48,272 nt of DNA from Ectocarpus siliculosus (GCA_000310025.1 FN648768.1:1-48272); one strand, 5' to 3'; counted from the stretch's first letter, positions 25,895 to 37,043 are shown. Notes: a model not told the origin generated them from the letters alone. Numbers and translations: made by a program.

Positions 25895-26225
25895 TGTCAC
25901 GGTTAATTTAGTTACGGTTTCAAGGAGTTGCACCTTTGGGAGGTTTGCATTATGCCCATAGGGTGCTGTATAGTTCTGTACATTCTTCCGCAGAGCTCCT
26001 TGTAGAGCGTGTCGCCCGCGCACACGCTGCTCACTTCCTTTGTTGGCACTTGTGCTTAGCAATAATCAAAGCGAATACCGTATCCACGACCGGAGACCTT
26101 CCCCACGTTCCACAAGCCTCCTTCTAGGCTTTCTCTACCGCTGTTCAAGCGCTCCTTCGAACTCGGTGCAAGAGCGAGAGACTGCTACCAACAGGTCGGT
26201 AGCTGTTTAGTCACCATTTAGTCAT
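25895..26225 (+). repeat. Element D 3' LTR (right end approximate)
   Basis: Starts TGTCACGGTTAATTTAGTTACGG. No second copy exists because the 5' end of D is missing, so the right edge (TTTAGTCA near 26225) is tentative. About 120 bp of unassigned sequence separates it from the second minisatellite. Confidence 0.5.
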
Positions 26226-26344
26226 GCGTGGGATCCTCTCAGAAACCAGACATGTGCATATGTGGCCCCTGCGAGCCTTGAACCAGAAGCTCGAGTCTTC
26301 TCGAACAAGACCTTCTCAAGTCACAGGATCCCTCTCAGATTACA

Positions 26345-26583
26345 GTCTCTCCACTTGCTACACATTTTACAAATCAAGTGCTCCATCGTGCTCCATCGTG
26401 CTCCATGGGAAAAGTGTGAAACATAGTACAAATGAAGTGCTCCATCGTGCTCCATGGTGCTCCATGGTGCTCCATGGGAAGCGTGAGAAACACTTTTCAA
26501 ATCAAGTGCTCCATGGTGCTCCATGGTGCTCCATGGGAACGGTGTGAAACTTTTTACAAATCAAGTGCTCCATGGTGCTCCAT
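26345..26583. repeat. Two-level minisatellite, array 2 (left part)
   Basis: Same structure as array 1: CTCCATGGTG or CTCCATCGTG 10-mers followed by a GTGTGAAACAT, ACAAATCAAGT linker. About three and a half units are present before the array is interrupted by E, whose left target duplication CCAT is 26580-26583. Confidence 0.93.
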
Positions 26584-26849
26584 TGTTGTGGGATTACACG
26601 CGTAGCGATCCCTGTAGACCCTGATGAAGACTCACTTGTTTATTTATCTCTTGGAACAGCAGTGCTTGCTGTTGCTTTGCTCTCAAAGGTAGACTGAGCA
26701 CAGAGGGGGAGGACATGCTCCCTCTAAAAGGGGCCACAAAGGTCCTGTCCCCTGTTTCATCCTTCCATCGGGAGTTACATCTCCCGTACTTTAATCTGGG
26801 AATTACTCCGCAATACCGTTGGCACTGGCTACTTTCAAATCCCATAACA
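26584..26849 (-). repeat. Element E 3' LTR (266 bp)
   Basis: Starts TGTTGTGGGATTACACG and ends CAAATCCCATAACA on the + strand, near-perfect terminal inverted repeats (TGTTGTGGGATT against TGTTATGGGATT). It matches 38511-38776 in length. Confidence 0.95.
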
Positions 26850-27654
26850 CTAGCCCACCCTGGAGGTTCTCATACGCAGATACTTGAAACCTAGGAACTT
26901 GACAAATAAATTGTCGAATCCCAAAAAATGAAAGGATCGAGGATGTGGCGCTCCAAAATACCAAGAACCACCCTCCTCCCACACCTCTCACACGATGAGT
27001 CGCAAAGGCATCGTTTGACCCAACCAAAAAGAACGAAAGAGAAGGAAAAGACGGGGGCTAAGAATGAAACAAGGGGACAATAGACACGACAATAGAAAAC
27101 GTCAACGCTACAAATACCATAACAGGTCGGAACCCAAAGAAAGGAAGAAAACGCTGGAAAAACACCGTCGGAACGGCGAAAACCAACCATATCGACAAAA
27201 CGATACAAAACACGAAGCAACCGGTGTCGCCCAACGACTAAAAGCGACGAAAATACTCACGACTACCCCGTATAGGCTAACTAATCACAAAGAAAACCTA
27301 ATGACGCCATAGGGCGACGTACGCAAAAAGGTAAGAAACCAATCGTTTCGACAGCGAAAACCAGGGAGCCATGACCCAGAATAAAGTCCGACGAAATTAA
27401 ACCGCCGCGGGGAGCCGAAAGTAAAGCTCAACCACGCGACCGGCGAAAGAAACAGAAAGGCAAAAAGGACTCGAAAGACAAGACGACGTACCAGGCGGAA
27501 ACAAACCGATCGCCAGAATGACGGAGAAAAAGGGGTCGAAATACCAAAACGAGGCCTAACACTGCGCTATCCAGAGGCAACAACAGCCCACTACACGTAC
27601 TTGCAAATGAGAGGACCGGACGAGATCAGGGGCGACCTCGAGTCCGCATCCCAT
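26850..27654 (-). other. Element E 3' untranslated region
   Basis: About 800 bp with no clear polypurine tract next to the LTR (GGGTGGGCTAG on the - strand is the nearest purine-leaning run). A hydrophobic frame of 109 codons (26891-27220) has no signal or fusion motif and I do not count it as a gene. Confidence 0.5.
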
Positions 27655-28359
27655 CTAGGATAGAACACACACGTCACGCAGGTAGATCCCAAGACACACA
27701 CGCTTGCTAATCGGTGCGTGCCGGATCATTTGACGGCGAATGCGCCGCCTCCACGTTTCGCGACATGTCGACATTGCGAAGAAGTCCTTTAATGAGGGCG
27801 CTACCGCTGTGAACTTGAAGTCACCACGAGACGGCCGATCCGAGGGTAGAGCAACGAACAACGGAGAGGGCGATCTTGACCGGTCCGGGGTCGTCGAGCA
27901 AGCGTACGATGTAGCGGTCGGCCCGTTCAGTCGGTCCAGAAATCTTGCCCAGCCACCAGAGTTCATCTTGAGCCTTGTACCAGAAGAACGCACCCACAGG
28001 TAGAGGAGTATCGGCGAAACGACGGTCCCAGGTTGAGCGGGAGACAAAGGAGTAACCCGGAGGCAAATCCTCTTGCCCTTAGCACGTGCCAATTCGCGTG
28101 CGGCTGCGCCAATACGCATTGCACGGTAACGGCGATTCGTCCGACGGTGTTGATCGGGCGTACCCGTCCAATACCGGAGAATCTGCGATCGAGAGTGCTG
28201 AAGGTCCATCTCACGCTCCCAAGAAGGGCGGAGAAGACCCTTCCAATGTGTCTGATACAGAACAGCGATAACACCACCACGACCGCGAACAGACTGGTGA
28301 CCAGTAATTTGTTCCACCTCGAGGCGTTCGACCAGTCGAGACGTCATTTTCCGTAACAT
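27655..28359 (-). pseudogene. Element E: chromodomain and small barrel at the pol C-terminus
   Basis: The 28359 frame has RLVERLEVEQITGHQSVRG, then VLYQTHWKGLLRPSWERE and RSQILRYW. This is the chromodomain pattern (aromatic residues, WKG, SWE, YW) found after integrase in chromoviruses. A second frame (28066 down to about 27821) continues with LPVGAFFWYKAQDELWWLGK and RYIVRLLDDPGPVKIAL, which resembles a Tudor/Agenet-type barrel. A frameshift near 28070 separates the two. A similar final piece occurs in D. Confidence 0.72.
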
Positions 28360-28381
28360 GATACGGAGGAGATTTGGTCTT

Positions 28382-29218
28382 TTAGTTGTTTAAAACATAC
28401 TGCGTGAGACCAGTCGGCAGAAACCGTGGCAGGTCCTCAGCGTCATGCGGATTAGCGCATGGCTTGCAGCGTGCGACCGAAACACGACGTTTCGAGCCTT
28501 TGCCCGGCAGGTCCGACGGAAGATCCAAGTATAACAACTTGGCCGCGAGAGGACTGCCATCAGGGGCTTTCGAACAGGGGCCTACAGCCAACACTTTAAA
28601 CGGACCGGTCCAAAGCAATGATAACTTCGCCTTGAGAACCTTGTCGTCGGTGCCTGATCGAACACCGGAGCGAATGGTAGATTCGGTATTATAGATCCAA
28701 ACCCAATCGCCGATGGTGTAAGTCGGAAGCTTGTGCAAAGCAACCGAGAGAGCGGAATTTCGACGCTCGATCCGAGAAATGGATAACTTGTGCTGCTCGC
28801 GTACTAGCTCGTAAGCACGACGTTGGCGATCAGCCGCGAGGTCGCAATATTGGAGATGGTCGCGATCCAAACTTTGATTACCACGAGCATAAGGATGCTC
28901 GATGACAGTCATCGGAAGGCGAGGCAAACGGTTGATATGCACCTCATTAGGTGCTAAACCGGTGGCCGCGCTAACAGAGTTATTATACGCAAACTCTACA
29001 TGAGGGAGATGGACATCCCAATCATCTTGCCGTTCGTTAACGACCATGGCAAGCATTTGTGCCATAGTATGGTTAACTCGCTCGACACCACCATTTCCAT
29101 TAGGATGGTACGAACTGGTGGCCACTTGCGAACTGCGAGACGTTTGTAAACGGCTTGTGACAGTACCGAGCAAAATTGTGTGCCATTGTCTGATAAAAGA
29201 CTCAAGGGGCAACCCCAC
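28382..29218 (-). pseudogene. Element E: integrase C-terminal half
   Basis: The third catalytic residue lies in NGNGGVERVNHTMAQMLAMV (Glu). WDVHLPHVEFAYNNSVSAAT and LAPNEVHINRLPRLPMTVI then follow the gypsy integrase pattern. A later GDWVWIYN and LLWTGPFKVLAVGP give the SH3-like GPY/F module, which is specific to gypsy elements. The frame ends in TAA at 28382 before the chromodomain, which sits in another frame. The upstream half of the core is in the 30627 frame. Confidence 0.88.
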
Positions 29219-30627
29219 AAAGGGATATACCGATTCACGAAAATATCTGCAGTACCTTCAGCGGTAAACTCAGCAGCCGTAACAGCGTACATGTCAGCAC
29301 GCCGACTAAACCGGACGGTGAAGAGCAGAATGTAAGTGTTACCCCTAGGGGTAGTCGGCAGTGGTCCGAAATAATCGACACTCACGGACACTCCAGGTCC
29401 GGACGGCAGTGGCAAGCTTAAAATGGGCCACCGGGCCGTTTGTCGGGAAGTTTTACGAGCTTGGCACTTGAGGCAATGACGAATCCACCGTTTGGTACAG
29501 ACGCTCATGCCTACCCACCGGTAGAAACGCTCTAACATAGACAACGTACGAGCTGCGCCAAGATGACAAGACGCATTAGCGTGACAGACCTGCATGATCC
29601 ATGGGCGCATCAACATGGGGACGTAAACCCTAATTGGTTGGTCGTTGAGGAGACGTGCCGCACGCCCGCCATGGCGCGTGGAAGTGACAAAAGTGGTTGT
29701 GGTGGGCTCCTTAACGAGAAGCACTACGTCATCGTCGTCAACGTGCAACCGGCCTTTATGTGCTAGTTCTCGGATGTCCGAAAACGAAGGTCGACGGTGT
29801 GACGGAAGATGGTCAAGAAAACCAGGCGGTAATTCGGGAGGTTGACCTAGAAGGTTGTAGCGTATGGCGGCATCGCACACGGGTTCACCGCGTTGTTCTC
29901 GCGCCCAATCAGAATGGGAAAAACGTTCAACCGATTCGCGGAAATCGAGCTCCACGCCCGAAAGCACTGCGGTATCAACAGGCGGCGGAACACGCACCGA
30001 ACCAAGCAATGGTCCAGACGCGGGCGTCGGCGGTGTCGGATCTGAGCGAACGGCCATCTCCGGAATTGGACTCAGTGGCGCCGAAACGGCGGAATCCACC
30101 GGCCGGGAAGCCGAAGATTGATGAACGCGAGGCGCACGAGCTACAGACTGAGGGACAGTCGGCTCGAGAAGCGAGTCCTCCGGCTGGGAAAAGCCATAGT
30201 CCACAGCCGGGCGCGGAGCACCGGCGACAGCAGCAGCTCGCCGACGGGTCCGTGTCGAAATTAGATCGGTAGGATCCAGGGCGCGCCTGGATGAAGCACC
30301 AGGGCGTGTAGCGGGCGTTTCTGCACCCTGTACAGAAAAAACACCAGCAGCAGTCGAAACTGCAGAACGATCCGAGGCGACCAAGAGAGGGCGGTTGCGA
30401 GCGGTTGTAGAGCCCGAAGCACCGATAACAGTCGGGGTTAACCCTCGAACCGACCAGACGCCCGAGGAAACTCCGGAATGAGCGACAGTAGCGCGCGGTC
30501 CGTGCTCGCGAAAATCAGCAAAATCAGCTGAAGAAGGCGGTAGCCCACCCAAGACTGAACTCGGGGCGGACGGGACGAGCCCACCCAAGTCAACACTGGC
30601 CGATGGCCGGAAGGCACAAATCCACAA
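29140..30627 (-). pseudogene. Element E: integrase N-terminal half with long linker
   Basis: A Ser/Pro/Arg-rich linker of about 280 residues comes first. Then the zinc site QVCHANASCHLGAART...HCLKCQARK, and the core with VSVSVDYFGPLPTTP (first Asp) and LLSDNGTQFCS (second Asp). The coding sense is lost after YKRLAVRK near 29140 and resumes in another frame at 28382-29218, so the catalytic core is split by a frameshift. Confidence 0.87.
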
Positions 30628-30629
30628 GA

Positions 30630-31241
30630 GCGGATAAAATAAACCGCTTCATCTTCAGCCGACGGAGTTAAACGACTGCGGCCAGAACGGTCACGCTCGG
30701 TAGCTTCTATCGGTAATCGAGAAAGGAAGTCAGCATTGCCGTTAGACGAACCCTCGCGATACTCAAGAGTGTAGGAGTATGCCGTGAGGAACTCCAACCA
30801 ACGTTGAACGCGAGCGTTGTTTTCCACCACCTTTGCAAGGTGTTCAAGGGACTTGTGATCCGTGAAAATCTTGAAGTGGGTGCCCCATAGGTAACCGCGA
30901 AGGCGCTTGATGCACCAAATGATACTGCCAGCTTCAAGATCCAGAGGAGTCCAATGACGCTCAGACTCCAAAGTAGCTCGGCTAACGAAAACGATAGGCC
31001 GAATAGAGCCATCAGGTTGTTCTTGTTCCAAAGTTCCACCAAACCCATCTTTACTCGCGTCACAGTAGAGGCCAAAAGGGCGCGAACCGTCGGATACAGC
31101 ATCCCAACCTGGATACACCAGAACTGGAGGGCTCGCCAGTTCTTCGAGAAGTTGGCGAACGACGGATTCCATTGAACCGGTGAAGTCAAACTTCACATTC
31201 TTCTGAAGAAGAGTCGTGAGAGGGCGAATACGCTTAGCCAT
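30630..31241 (-). pseudogene. Element E: RNase H
   Basis: RNase H of the gypsy type: FGLYCDASKDGFGGTLEQ (first acidic residue), RHWTPLDLEAGSIIWCIKRL, FKIFTDHKSLEHLA and NGNADFLSRLPIEA. The true continuation upstream (YYRKFLPQMAKRI) joins the reverse transcriptase through a one-base shift near 31240. The downstream shift near 30620 leads to the integrase linker. Confidence 0.9.
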
Positions 31242-31242
31242 C

Positions 31243-32400
31243 TGTGGAAGAAACTTCCGGTAATATAGCCCAAACCACCCAGCAAAGCTCGAAGCTGCTT
31301 GGTGTCTTTGGGCATCGGCATCTTGGTGAGAGCAACAACGTTTTCACCATTGGGCCGAACTCCGTCCGGAGATATAGTGTGCCCAAGAAACTCGGCTTCC
31401 GTGGCGACAATATTGGCTTTCGGAGGAGTCAGTTTCAAATTGTGCTCGCGCAATCTTTCGAAAAGAGAGCGAATGGTCGCTACATGAGCGGCCGGGGTCT
31501 CACCAAAGACAATGAGGTCGTCCAGATACGACGCAACAACTCGAAGATTTTTGATTACTTCGTTGACGACCTTACAGAACCATCCGGGAGCAGCGGCACT
31601 GCCCTGAGGCATTTTCAACCACTTAAACAGCCCAGAAGACGTAACAAACGCCGTGAGAGGGATGGTATCACGATGAACCGTGATCTGATGGAACGAAGAT
31701 TTCATGTCAAAGAGAGAATAAATCTTTCCCTTCAACAATTTGTCCAGAGTATCTTCAACTCTAGGAATCGGAAGCTGACTAAGAGCACATAGTTTATTCA
31801 ACTTACGATAGTTTACGGTGATGCGAACACCACCGGATTTCTTGGGTGAAACAACCACAGGACTCGAGTACGGTGACGTCGAGTGATGTATAAGACCCGC
31901 AGCAAGATATTGGTCGAGAATAGCGTCCACTTGCTTCGAAACCGGAGGACTAACTCGGTATGGACGAGATGTAACGGGCTCACTGCCGGGGGGAACGGTC
32001 AACTTGAACGGGAACAATGAACAAGAGCCGAAATCCGTAGGCGAACTGGAAAACACGTCGTGATATTCACATAGCACCTTACCCAATTCGGTAATAACGT
32101 CCGGTGTCCAACCAGGACCATGTAAATTAAACGTGATTTCTCGCAAGTGACGAGGGAGCTTATCCCACACACGAGAGAAACTGGCACGTTGATCTGGTGC
32201 TAAACGCGCCAAAAGAGCCGGGGAAGGCGAAAGAGGAGTCGAATCAGAAGGATCCGAACCAGGCGCCGGATGCGGCTGTTTGGCGGTCCGTTCATGCAAA
32301 CCATACACAAACGAATGAGCCATCGGTGACACTGTCGAATCGGAGCCATCGTAGTTAAAAACGGGGCCAGGGTCCGTATGGTCAGATTGCGAGACCAGCT
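31243..32400 (-). pseudogene. Element E: reverse transcriptase
   Basis: VDAILDQYLAAGLIHHSTSP, VRITVNYRKLNKL, IYSLFDMKSSFHQITVHRD, FKWLKMPQGSAAAPGWF and the intact active box VVASYLDDLIVFG, then LKLTPPKANIVATEAEFLGH. It copies the element RNA. The frame is joined to the protease by a shift near 32400 and to RNase H by one near 31240. Unlike C and D, it keeps Tyr in YLDD. Confidence 0.92.
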
Positions 32401-32921
32401 CCGTCGGTATCACACGGAAACGCGCCGAGAGGAACCTTGAGAAGGGGCGCTGAAGCGATACCCAAAACATCACCCGGTTCCAAACTCGAAACTCCCGCTA
32501 ATGGCACACGTTGGCGGCCATGAGTAGCAAAATGTTCTTCTGAAGAAAACATGGACGTTTGAGCAAACATATCTACCAGATAATTGCCTACAAGGGCAGG
32601 AGACCCATCACTGCGAACCAAATCAACTGGAACTAGTTGGTGTTCAGGCAGTAATTGAATGGGATGTCGGCCAGCATATCTAAGCTGGAAACTACCCTCA
32701 CGAGCTGTAACATCATGCACAAAAGCTTCAGCACCACCCTGCGTATGGTGGGCTAAAGTCAGTTCCCCGAAAACGCGATCATTCGGGCGCCTTGTGGGCA
32801 AGGCACGGTAGGAACGGTCGCTAAACCGCATCCAACTATCTCTGCCGAGCAACACATCATGTTGCATAACACCGTCAGGCACAACATACGCCCAAACGGC
32901 GAGAGAAGCGGTCGGGAATTT
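32400..32921 (-). pseudogene. Element E: protease C-terminal part
   Basis: In the same frame as the NADAR-protease frame, after a single in-frame TGA at 32922-32924. AYVVPDGVMQHDVLLGRDSWMRF is the C-terminal hydrophobic-Gly-Arg-Asp motif of gypsy proteases. Downstream it has RVFGELTLAHHTQGGAE and a stretch leading to the reverse transcriptase. The TGA falls inside the protease fold, so it is most likely a decayed codon rather than a regulated stop. Confidence 0.78.
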
Positions 32922-34985
32922 TCACCGAAGAAACTGCACGCTCAAACGGATCATGGTCGAGGTTTGAAGGGGGGCGGACTCACCAAACCCTCCCCAACAA
33001 CGAGGCTGGGTGCGTGTTTCAAACAACGACGAAGCTGCACCCGCGGCGTTCATGGACTCCCAAGTTCGAGAACTAACGAAAGTCTGGGGCGAACCGGTGT
33101 CCAGCAACGCCACGCATCCAAATTGCGTAGAAGCCGAGCCACAATGGGTGAGGATTCGTGCAGTGAAAGAGTCATCGTCAGCGGTGATTACGCCGCCGAC
33201 TAAACTAGGACCTTGCTCAGGAAGCAAAGGCGACTGAGGACCAGGGTGGTCAGTTTCCCGAGACACAGCCCAAACGCTGTTCTCATGATCGGACGAGACA
33301 CTAGTGGCGTATTGCGAAAAGGACGCAAAACGCTCCGAAGACGACGGCACAAGTGCCGTCGACAGCCGTTGATGCGTGGAAGGATTAACTTCGAACACGG
33401 TACAACGATCTGGGCTGGGCGTTTCACCCGAAGCCGCTAAGCGAGAACTACGTTCTGGCTGTGGGGCGTTTGATCGTAAAAGTTGGCGAACGTTCTGTAA
33501 ACCTACACCCAACAAATTTAGACCACGCCAACGAGACGGACGACAAGCGTCCGGATGATCTGCACGAAGACCGATTCCCCAAATGCAGTCATAAGGACTG
33601 GCTTCTGCTAAAAGTTTGTCTCCGGATCCAAGGAGGTGTAGTCTCATCTCTGGATTTTGGGAAAATTTAGCGTAAGAGCCGGTGAGCACGACATTTTCGC
33701 GCTCCTTCTCCCAGAGAGTTTGGTCGAAACCCTGGACCGCACGACCATACTTCTTGTGTAGATCGGGGTCGGAAACTCTCATGATTTTCTGTAGACATTC
33801 GCGGTCGCCGAAAAGACGAGCTTTCTCTGCAGCAAAAAATTGCTCTGCACACACATACGAAGTACCATCAACGACAAAAGTAGACGGGGTCCATTGACAG
33901 AAGGGAGGAGGGGATTTCCAAAATAGGACCACGTCTGAATTGGAGTACTCCTGAGTAGCATCGAAACCATCGTTTTCCGAGGACGGACGATGACTAGAAG
34001 TACGAGCAGGATGTGTGTCAACTGCTAAATGACCTGAAGTGGGAGACGCCTGGGCATCATTATGGTCAACATCTTCTGCAGATGGGCCGGTGCCAGGGGT
34101 ACGGGCAAAGGAATTTACATGCATTGCTAAATTGCCTAAATCAGGGGGTGGGTCCATCGGAGAATTCGAATTCACTGCCGAATTCGCCGAGATAAACGGG
34201 GGCGCCACGCTTCGTATAGGGCTGTCCGTTTCTAGATCTTTTACCGTACCCGCATCCGATCCGGACCAGGGGGCATATAGATCGCTTTCGCTAGGAGCGT
34301 CCACCAGTGCTTTGTCTGTCAATACAACTTTGGACGGTGCAAGGTGCTCCTGACCGGTCCTCCGTGACAAGGATCGCGAGCATACCGTATTTCCGGCGGG
34401 CGTCTCTGAAGCGTCCTCTGGAGACGGTGCTGTCAACACTCTCAACGTCGATCGCGGGATGTTCCTGGTTTGCACCTCTGCACGATCGTTCTCGTTGGCA
34501 ATTGGTGGGGTCTGCTTAGCCCCACCGGGCGAGAATCGTCGGTCGGAATCTGACGAAACCGCTACCGGTGCTGCGGCGGCTGGCGGACCAACGGCGGCAG
34601 CGAGCGCAGACGAATCACACGTATCAAAAGACGCATCAGAATTGACCACTTCTGACGAATCCTCCTCAATCATATAAAGCGCGTTGCTCTTGCCGGTCTT
34701 ACCTGCAGACGCCGGGGGGAGCTGCCGAACTACACTCGGTGGCCCCGCGCGTCTGGTCGCTCTGTTCCCGCACTTCAAGACGGCACTCGCCTCGGGGGAG
34801 TCATTTCCCGAAAAAGTACCCATCGAAAGAGGCGAAGTAGCAGAGGTCGCAAGCGAAATGTCGGAGGGTGAAAGGGGAACGGCATCGTCTTGTGCATTCC
34901 CAACCCTCTTGTCCGAATACGGAGAAGAAACAGCGGGTGCAAGGGCACCAGCGTTTCGCAGGGCAGGAGCACCTCGCTCCACCAT
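32922..34985 (-). CDS. Element E Gag-Pol segment: NADAR-like domain followed by aspartic protease
   Basis: 687 uninterrupted codons, the longest intact frame of E. Residues 1-350 are Ser/Thr/Pro/Ala-rich and probably unstructured. Residues about 352-504 match the NADAR/YbiA fold signature (listed separately). Residues 505-615 are another linker. Residues 624-640 hold the retropepsin active site CVALLDTGSPQTFVSS. Because domain and protease share one frame, the domain is part of the element polyprotein and not a separate insertion. The Met at 34985 is probably not the natural start, since the zinc-knuckle segment leads into this region through frameshifts near 35000-35230. Confidence 0.85.
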   Translation of the reverse strand: MVERGAPALRNAGALAPAVSSPYSDKRVGNAQDDAVPLSPSDISLATSATSPLSMGTFSGNDSPEASAVLKCGNRATRRAGPPSVVRQLPPASAGKTGKSNALYMIEEDSSEVVNSDASFDTCDSSALAAAVGPPAAAAPVAVSSDSDRRFSPGGAKQTPPIANENDRAEVQTRNIPRSTLRVLTAPSPEDASETPAGNTVCSRSLSRRTGQEHLAPSKVVLTDKALVDAPSESDLYAPWSGSDAGTVKDLETDSPIRSVAPPFISANSAVNSNSPMDPPPDLGNLAMHVNSFARTPGTGPSAEDVDHNDAQASPTSGHLAVDTHPARTSSHRPSSENDGFDATQEYSNSDVVLFWKSPPPFCQWTPSTFVVDGTSYVCAEQFFAAEKARLFGDRECLQKIMRVSDPDLHKKYGRAVQGFDQTLWEKERENVVLTGSYAKFSQNPEMRLHLLGSGDKLLAEASPYDCIWGIGLRADHPDACRPSRWRGLNLLGVGLQNVRQLLRSNAPQPERSSRLAASGETPSPDRCTVFEVNPSTHQRLSTALVPSSSERFASFSQYATSVSSDHENSVWAVSRETDHPGPQSPLLPEQGPSLVGGVITADDDSFTARILTHCGSASTQFGCVALLDTGSPQTFVSSRTWESMNAAGAASSLFETRTQPRCWGGFGESAPLQTSTMIRLSVQFLR
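33474..33932 (-). other. NADAR (YbiA/DUF1768-like) domain within element E
   Basis: Residues about 352-504 of the 687-codon frame. Family landmarks in order: DVVLFWKS start; VDGTSYVCAEQFFAAEKARL, with the conserved AEQ and Lys; KKYGRAVQGF (Gly-Arg); LWEKERENVV; YAKFSQNPEMRLHLL (KF); EASPYDCIWGIGL (Glu-Ala-Ser, Asp, WGIG); and RWRGLNLLGVGLQNVRQLL (W-G-N-LLG-VR). YbiA-type proteins cleave N-glycosidic bonds of riboflavin intermediates, and bacterial NADAR partners of DarT toxins remove ADP-ribose from nucleic acid. The visible conserved residues suggest that the domain was catalytic when the element was active. Assignment is by motif recognition only. Confidence 0.85.
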
Positions 34986-35229
34986 CCCTGATACACGTAC
35001 ATCTTGTGAAGAACGTGCAATATGTCCCGATGGTGCCGAAGGCTGGTCGGGGGAGGTACACGAACCGCCACCGACGAGTCAGTTGGACCCACGAGCATTG
35101 TGGCCATTCTGACCGCCAGATTAGAAATTTCCCGGCTGTCTAGCATTGTAGTTTTTGACGAAACAGAAGCGCCAGGAGGAGAGCCTGTGTGGACCGACGA
35201 TTGCGGTCGGTATGTAGACAAAGCACCAG

Positions 35230-35875
35230 TGTGATGGGTGTTGTCTGTGGACGGCTGTCGCGAGTTATGAGCAAAATTCCATTATTGCGACCATCGTTCT
35301 GGGAGATACCGTTGTTACGGTAGTCGCCTGCGTGATTTCTACGCGAAGACGAAGAGTGACGCTTGTTACGCCCGCCACCAGCACCTGATCCGGTGTGTGG
35401 CTTGCGACGGTAAGACCTGATACGGCCTTGCCAACGTCGGAAAGCGTCAGAGTTGTCGTGCAGCTCACCTAGTTCTGGGTTCAACAGACCGCTAGAATTT
35501 GTGAAAGGAGCTGGGCAATGTTTCATGGAATGGTCATCACCAGAGCAGTGCAAACAACGGTTACGGTTCTCTCGAAACGCTTGCGAGCGAGCGTCCTGAG
35601 TCAAGAGAGGAGTCCACAAAAAAGGATCACCGGTGTTACGGAAAGAGGAACTGACTTGGTACACATTCGACCAATCGCCCTGTGTGGCGGGCCATGCACT
35701 ATAATCACGGGAAAACGGATCATCACCGCCGCCCTGAGACTGAACAGCCAAAACAACAGGATTTTGTGCAGAACCTTGTGCCCACCGGCCCGAAGGCGCA
35801 GGTTCAGTTGCACGGTTCTGGGAACGCCGGGGCTGCGAAGAACCAGGCGTGGAAGATAAGAAAAATACTCTGAAC
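35230..35875 (-). pseudogene. Element E Gag: nucleocapsid with zinc knuckle
   Basis: The frame has RCLHCSGDDHSMKHCPAPF, a canonical CX2CX4HX4C Gag knuckle. An Arg/Ser/Gly/Asn-rich tail follows (RRKPHTGSGAGGGRNKRHSS) that would bind RNA. It lies in a different frame from the capsid upstream (shift near 35875) and from the NADAR frame downstream. Confidence 0.82.
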
Positions 35876-35878
35876 CTC

Positions 35879-37043
35879 CTATGGCGGGGGGTTGTTGGTG
35901 GCCAAAGGCCCGAACGCCTGCCACATTGCATCAATCGGGTCAAACGGTGTCACGGCCGTAGCCAGGTCACCAGGGTACAGCATCGGAGCCAAAGACGGAA
36001 ACTGTGTACTTACAAAATTCCTGACAATCTCAAGCACCGTCGACACGCTAGGAGCCAAAACACGCTCAGATCCGGTCACAGAAGAAACCAAAAGGCGGAA
36101 CGCCCTAAGGTAATCCACAAACAAGGTTCCATTCGAAACACCAAATTGCTGAAGTCGCAAAAACGACTCCTGTCGATCTCCGACATCGAATTGCTCCGAT
36201 AGCAGCCGCAGAAGGAGCGTGAAGGCCTCCGGACCCGTGGCTCCTTCATCCAGCCTCCGCTTCACTTGCTGAAAATAATCAGAAATGGAGAGGACAAGGT
36301 CGGATGTAGTAGGTTTGTCAGGTGAGATCGCACTCAAAATTCTCTTTTGAAGAGGGCGCTCCCAACCTCGGACAAAATCGGAGTCCATCAAACCGACGCT
36401 ACGATCATCACACAGCATCAAAATATCCGTGAGCGCAGATCGAACGGTGCGAATGAGCTGCTGGTATGCATCAGCTGGCAGCAAAGACGCAGGGAAAGGC
36501 ATAGCGGATACACGTTCAACATTTTTAAGGTTGAGGGTTATGTACTCACGATGGACACGAGCAACATGTGCGGCATCAACTGCCGAAGAAGCAGCAGCAA
36601 CCGTTGCATGGCGAGCGTGAGCAGTGGTGGAAGAAAGCGGTAAAGCACTATCATCGGTGGGCACACCCGCTATGGCAAGAGGCTCTTCAACAGCAACACC
36701 ACTGGGTTCGGTCTTAATAGACGGTTTTGTGTCTGCAACATCAACACCACGGAAGTCTGTCAACTTGGCAGACTTGTCACTACGCAACACAGTGCTCGAA
36801 AACACAAGATGACCATCACGCAGAAGAGCGTTAAGACGATCATCAGAAGCAACATCCACGAGAGACGGTGCTACTTGCCTGGAAGACCGGCCCGAAGAAG
36901 CCTTTCGAGTAAGACTACGCTCCGAGGCGGAGTCCGAGGATGCTCCTCCAGCTGTGTCCGAAGACGGGCGGGAGGTGCGGTTCTTCTTGTGCGCTCCTTT
37001 CTTGCCCGCGCGCTCCGAAGAGCTGGACGCCGAAGAAGATGGC
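35879..37043 (-). CDS. Element E Gag: capsid region
   Basis: The frame is open from a TAG at about 37045 and includes ATG 36859. After a basic Ser/Lys-rich head (SERAGKKGAHKKNRTSR) it has a long helical capsid: VDAAHVARVHREYITLNLKN, ADAYQQLIRTVRSALTDILM, SDLVLSISDYFQQVKRRLDE, EAFTLLLRLLSEQFDVGDRQ and FLRLQQFGVSNGTLFVDYLRAF. The last two blocks follow the retrotransposon Gag helical pattern. It builds the particle core. It ends NNPPP at 35879, just before the knuckle resumes in another frame. Confidence 0.78.

Noticed and set aside
26891-27220. Hydrophobic 109-codon - strand frame in the 3' region of E, considered as an env-like gene
   Set aside because: No signal peptide pattern, cleavage site or fusion motif; short and isolated.
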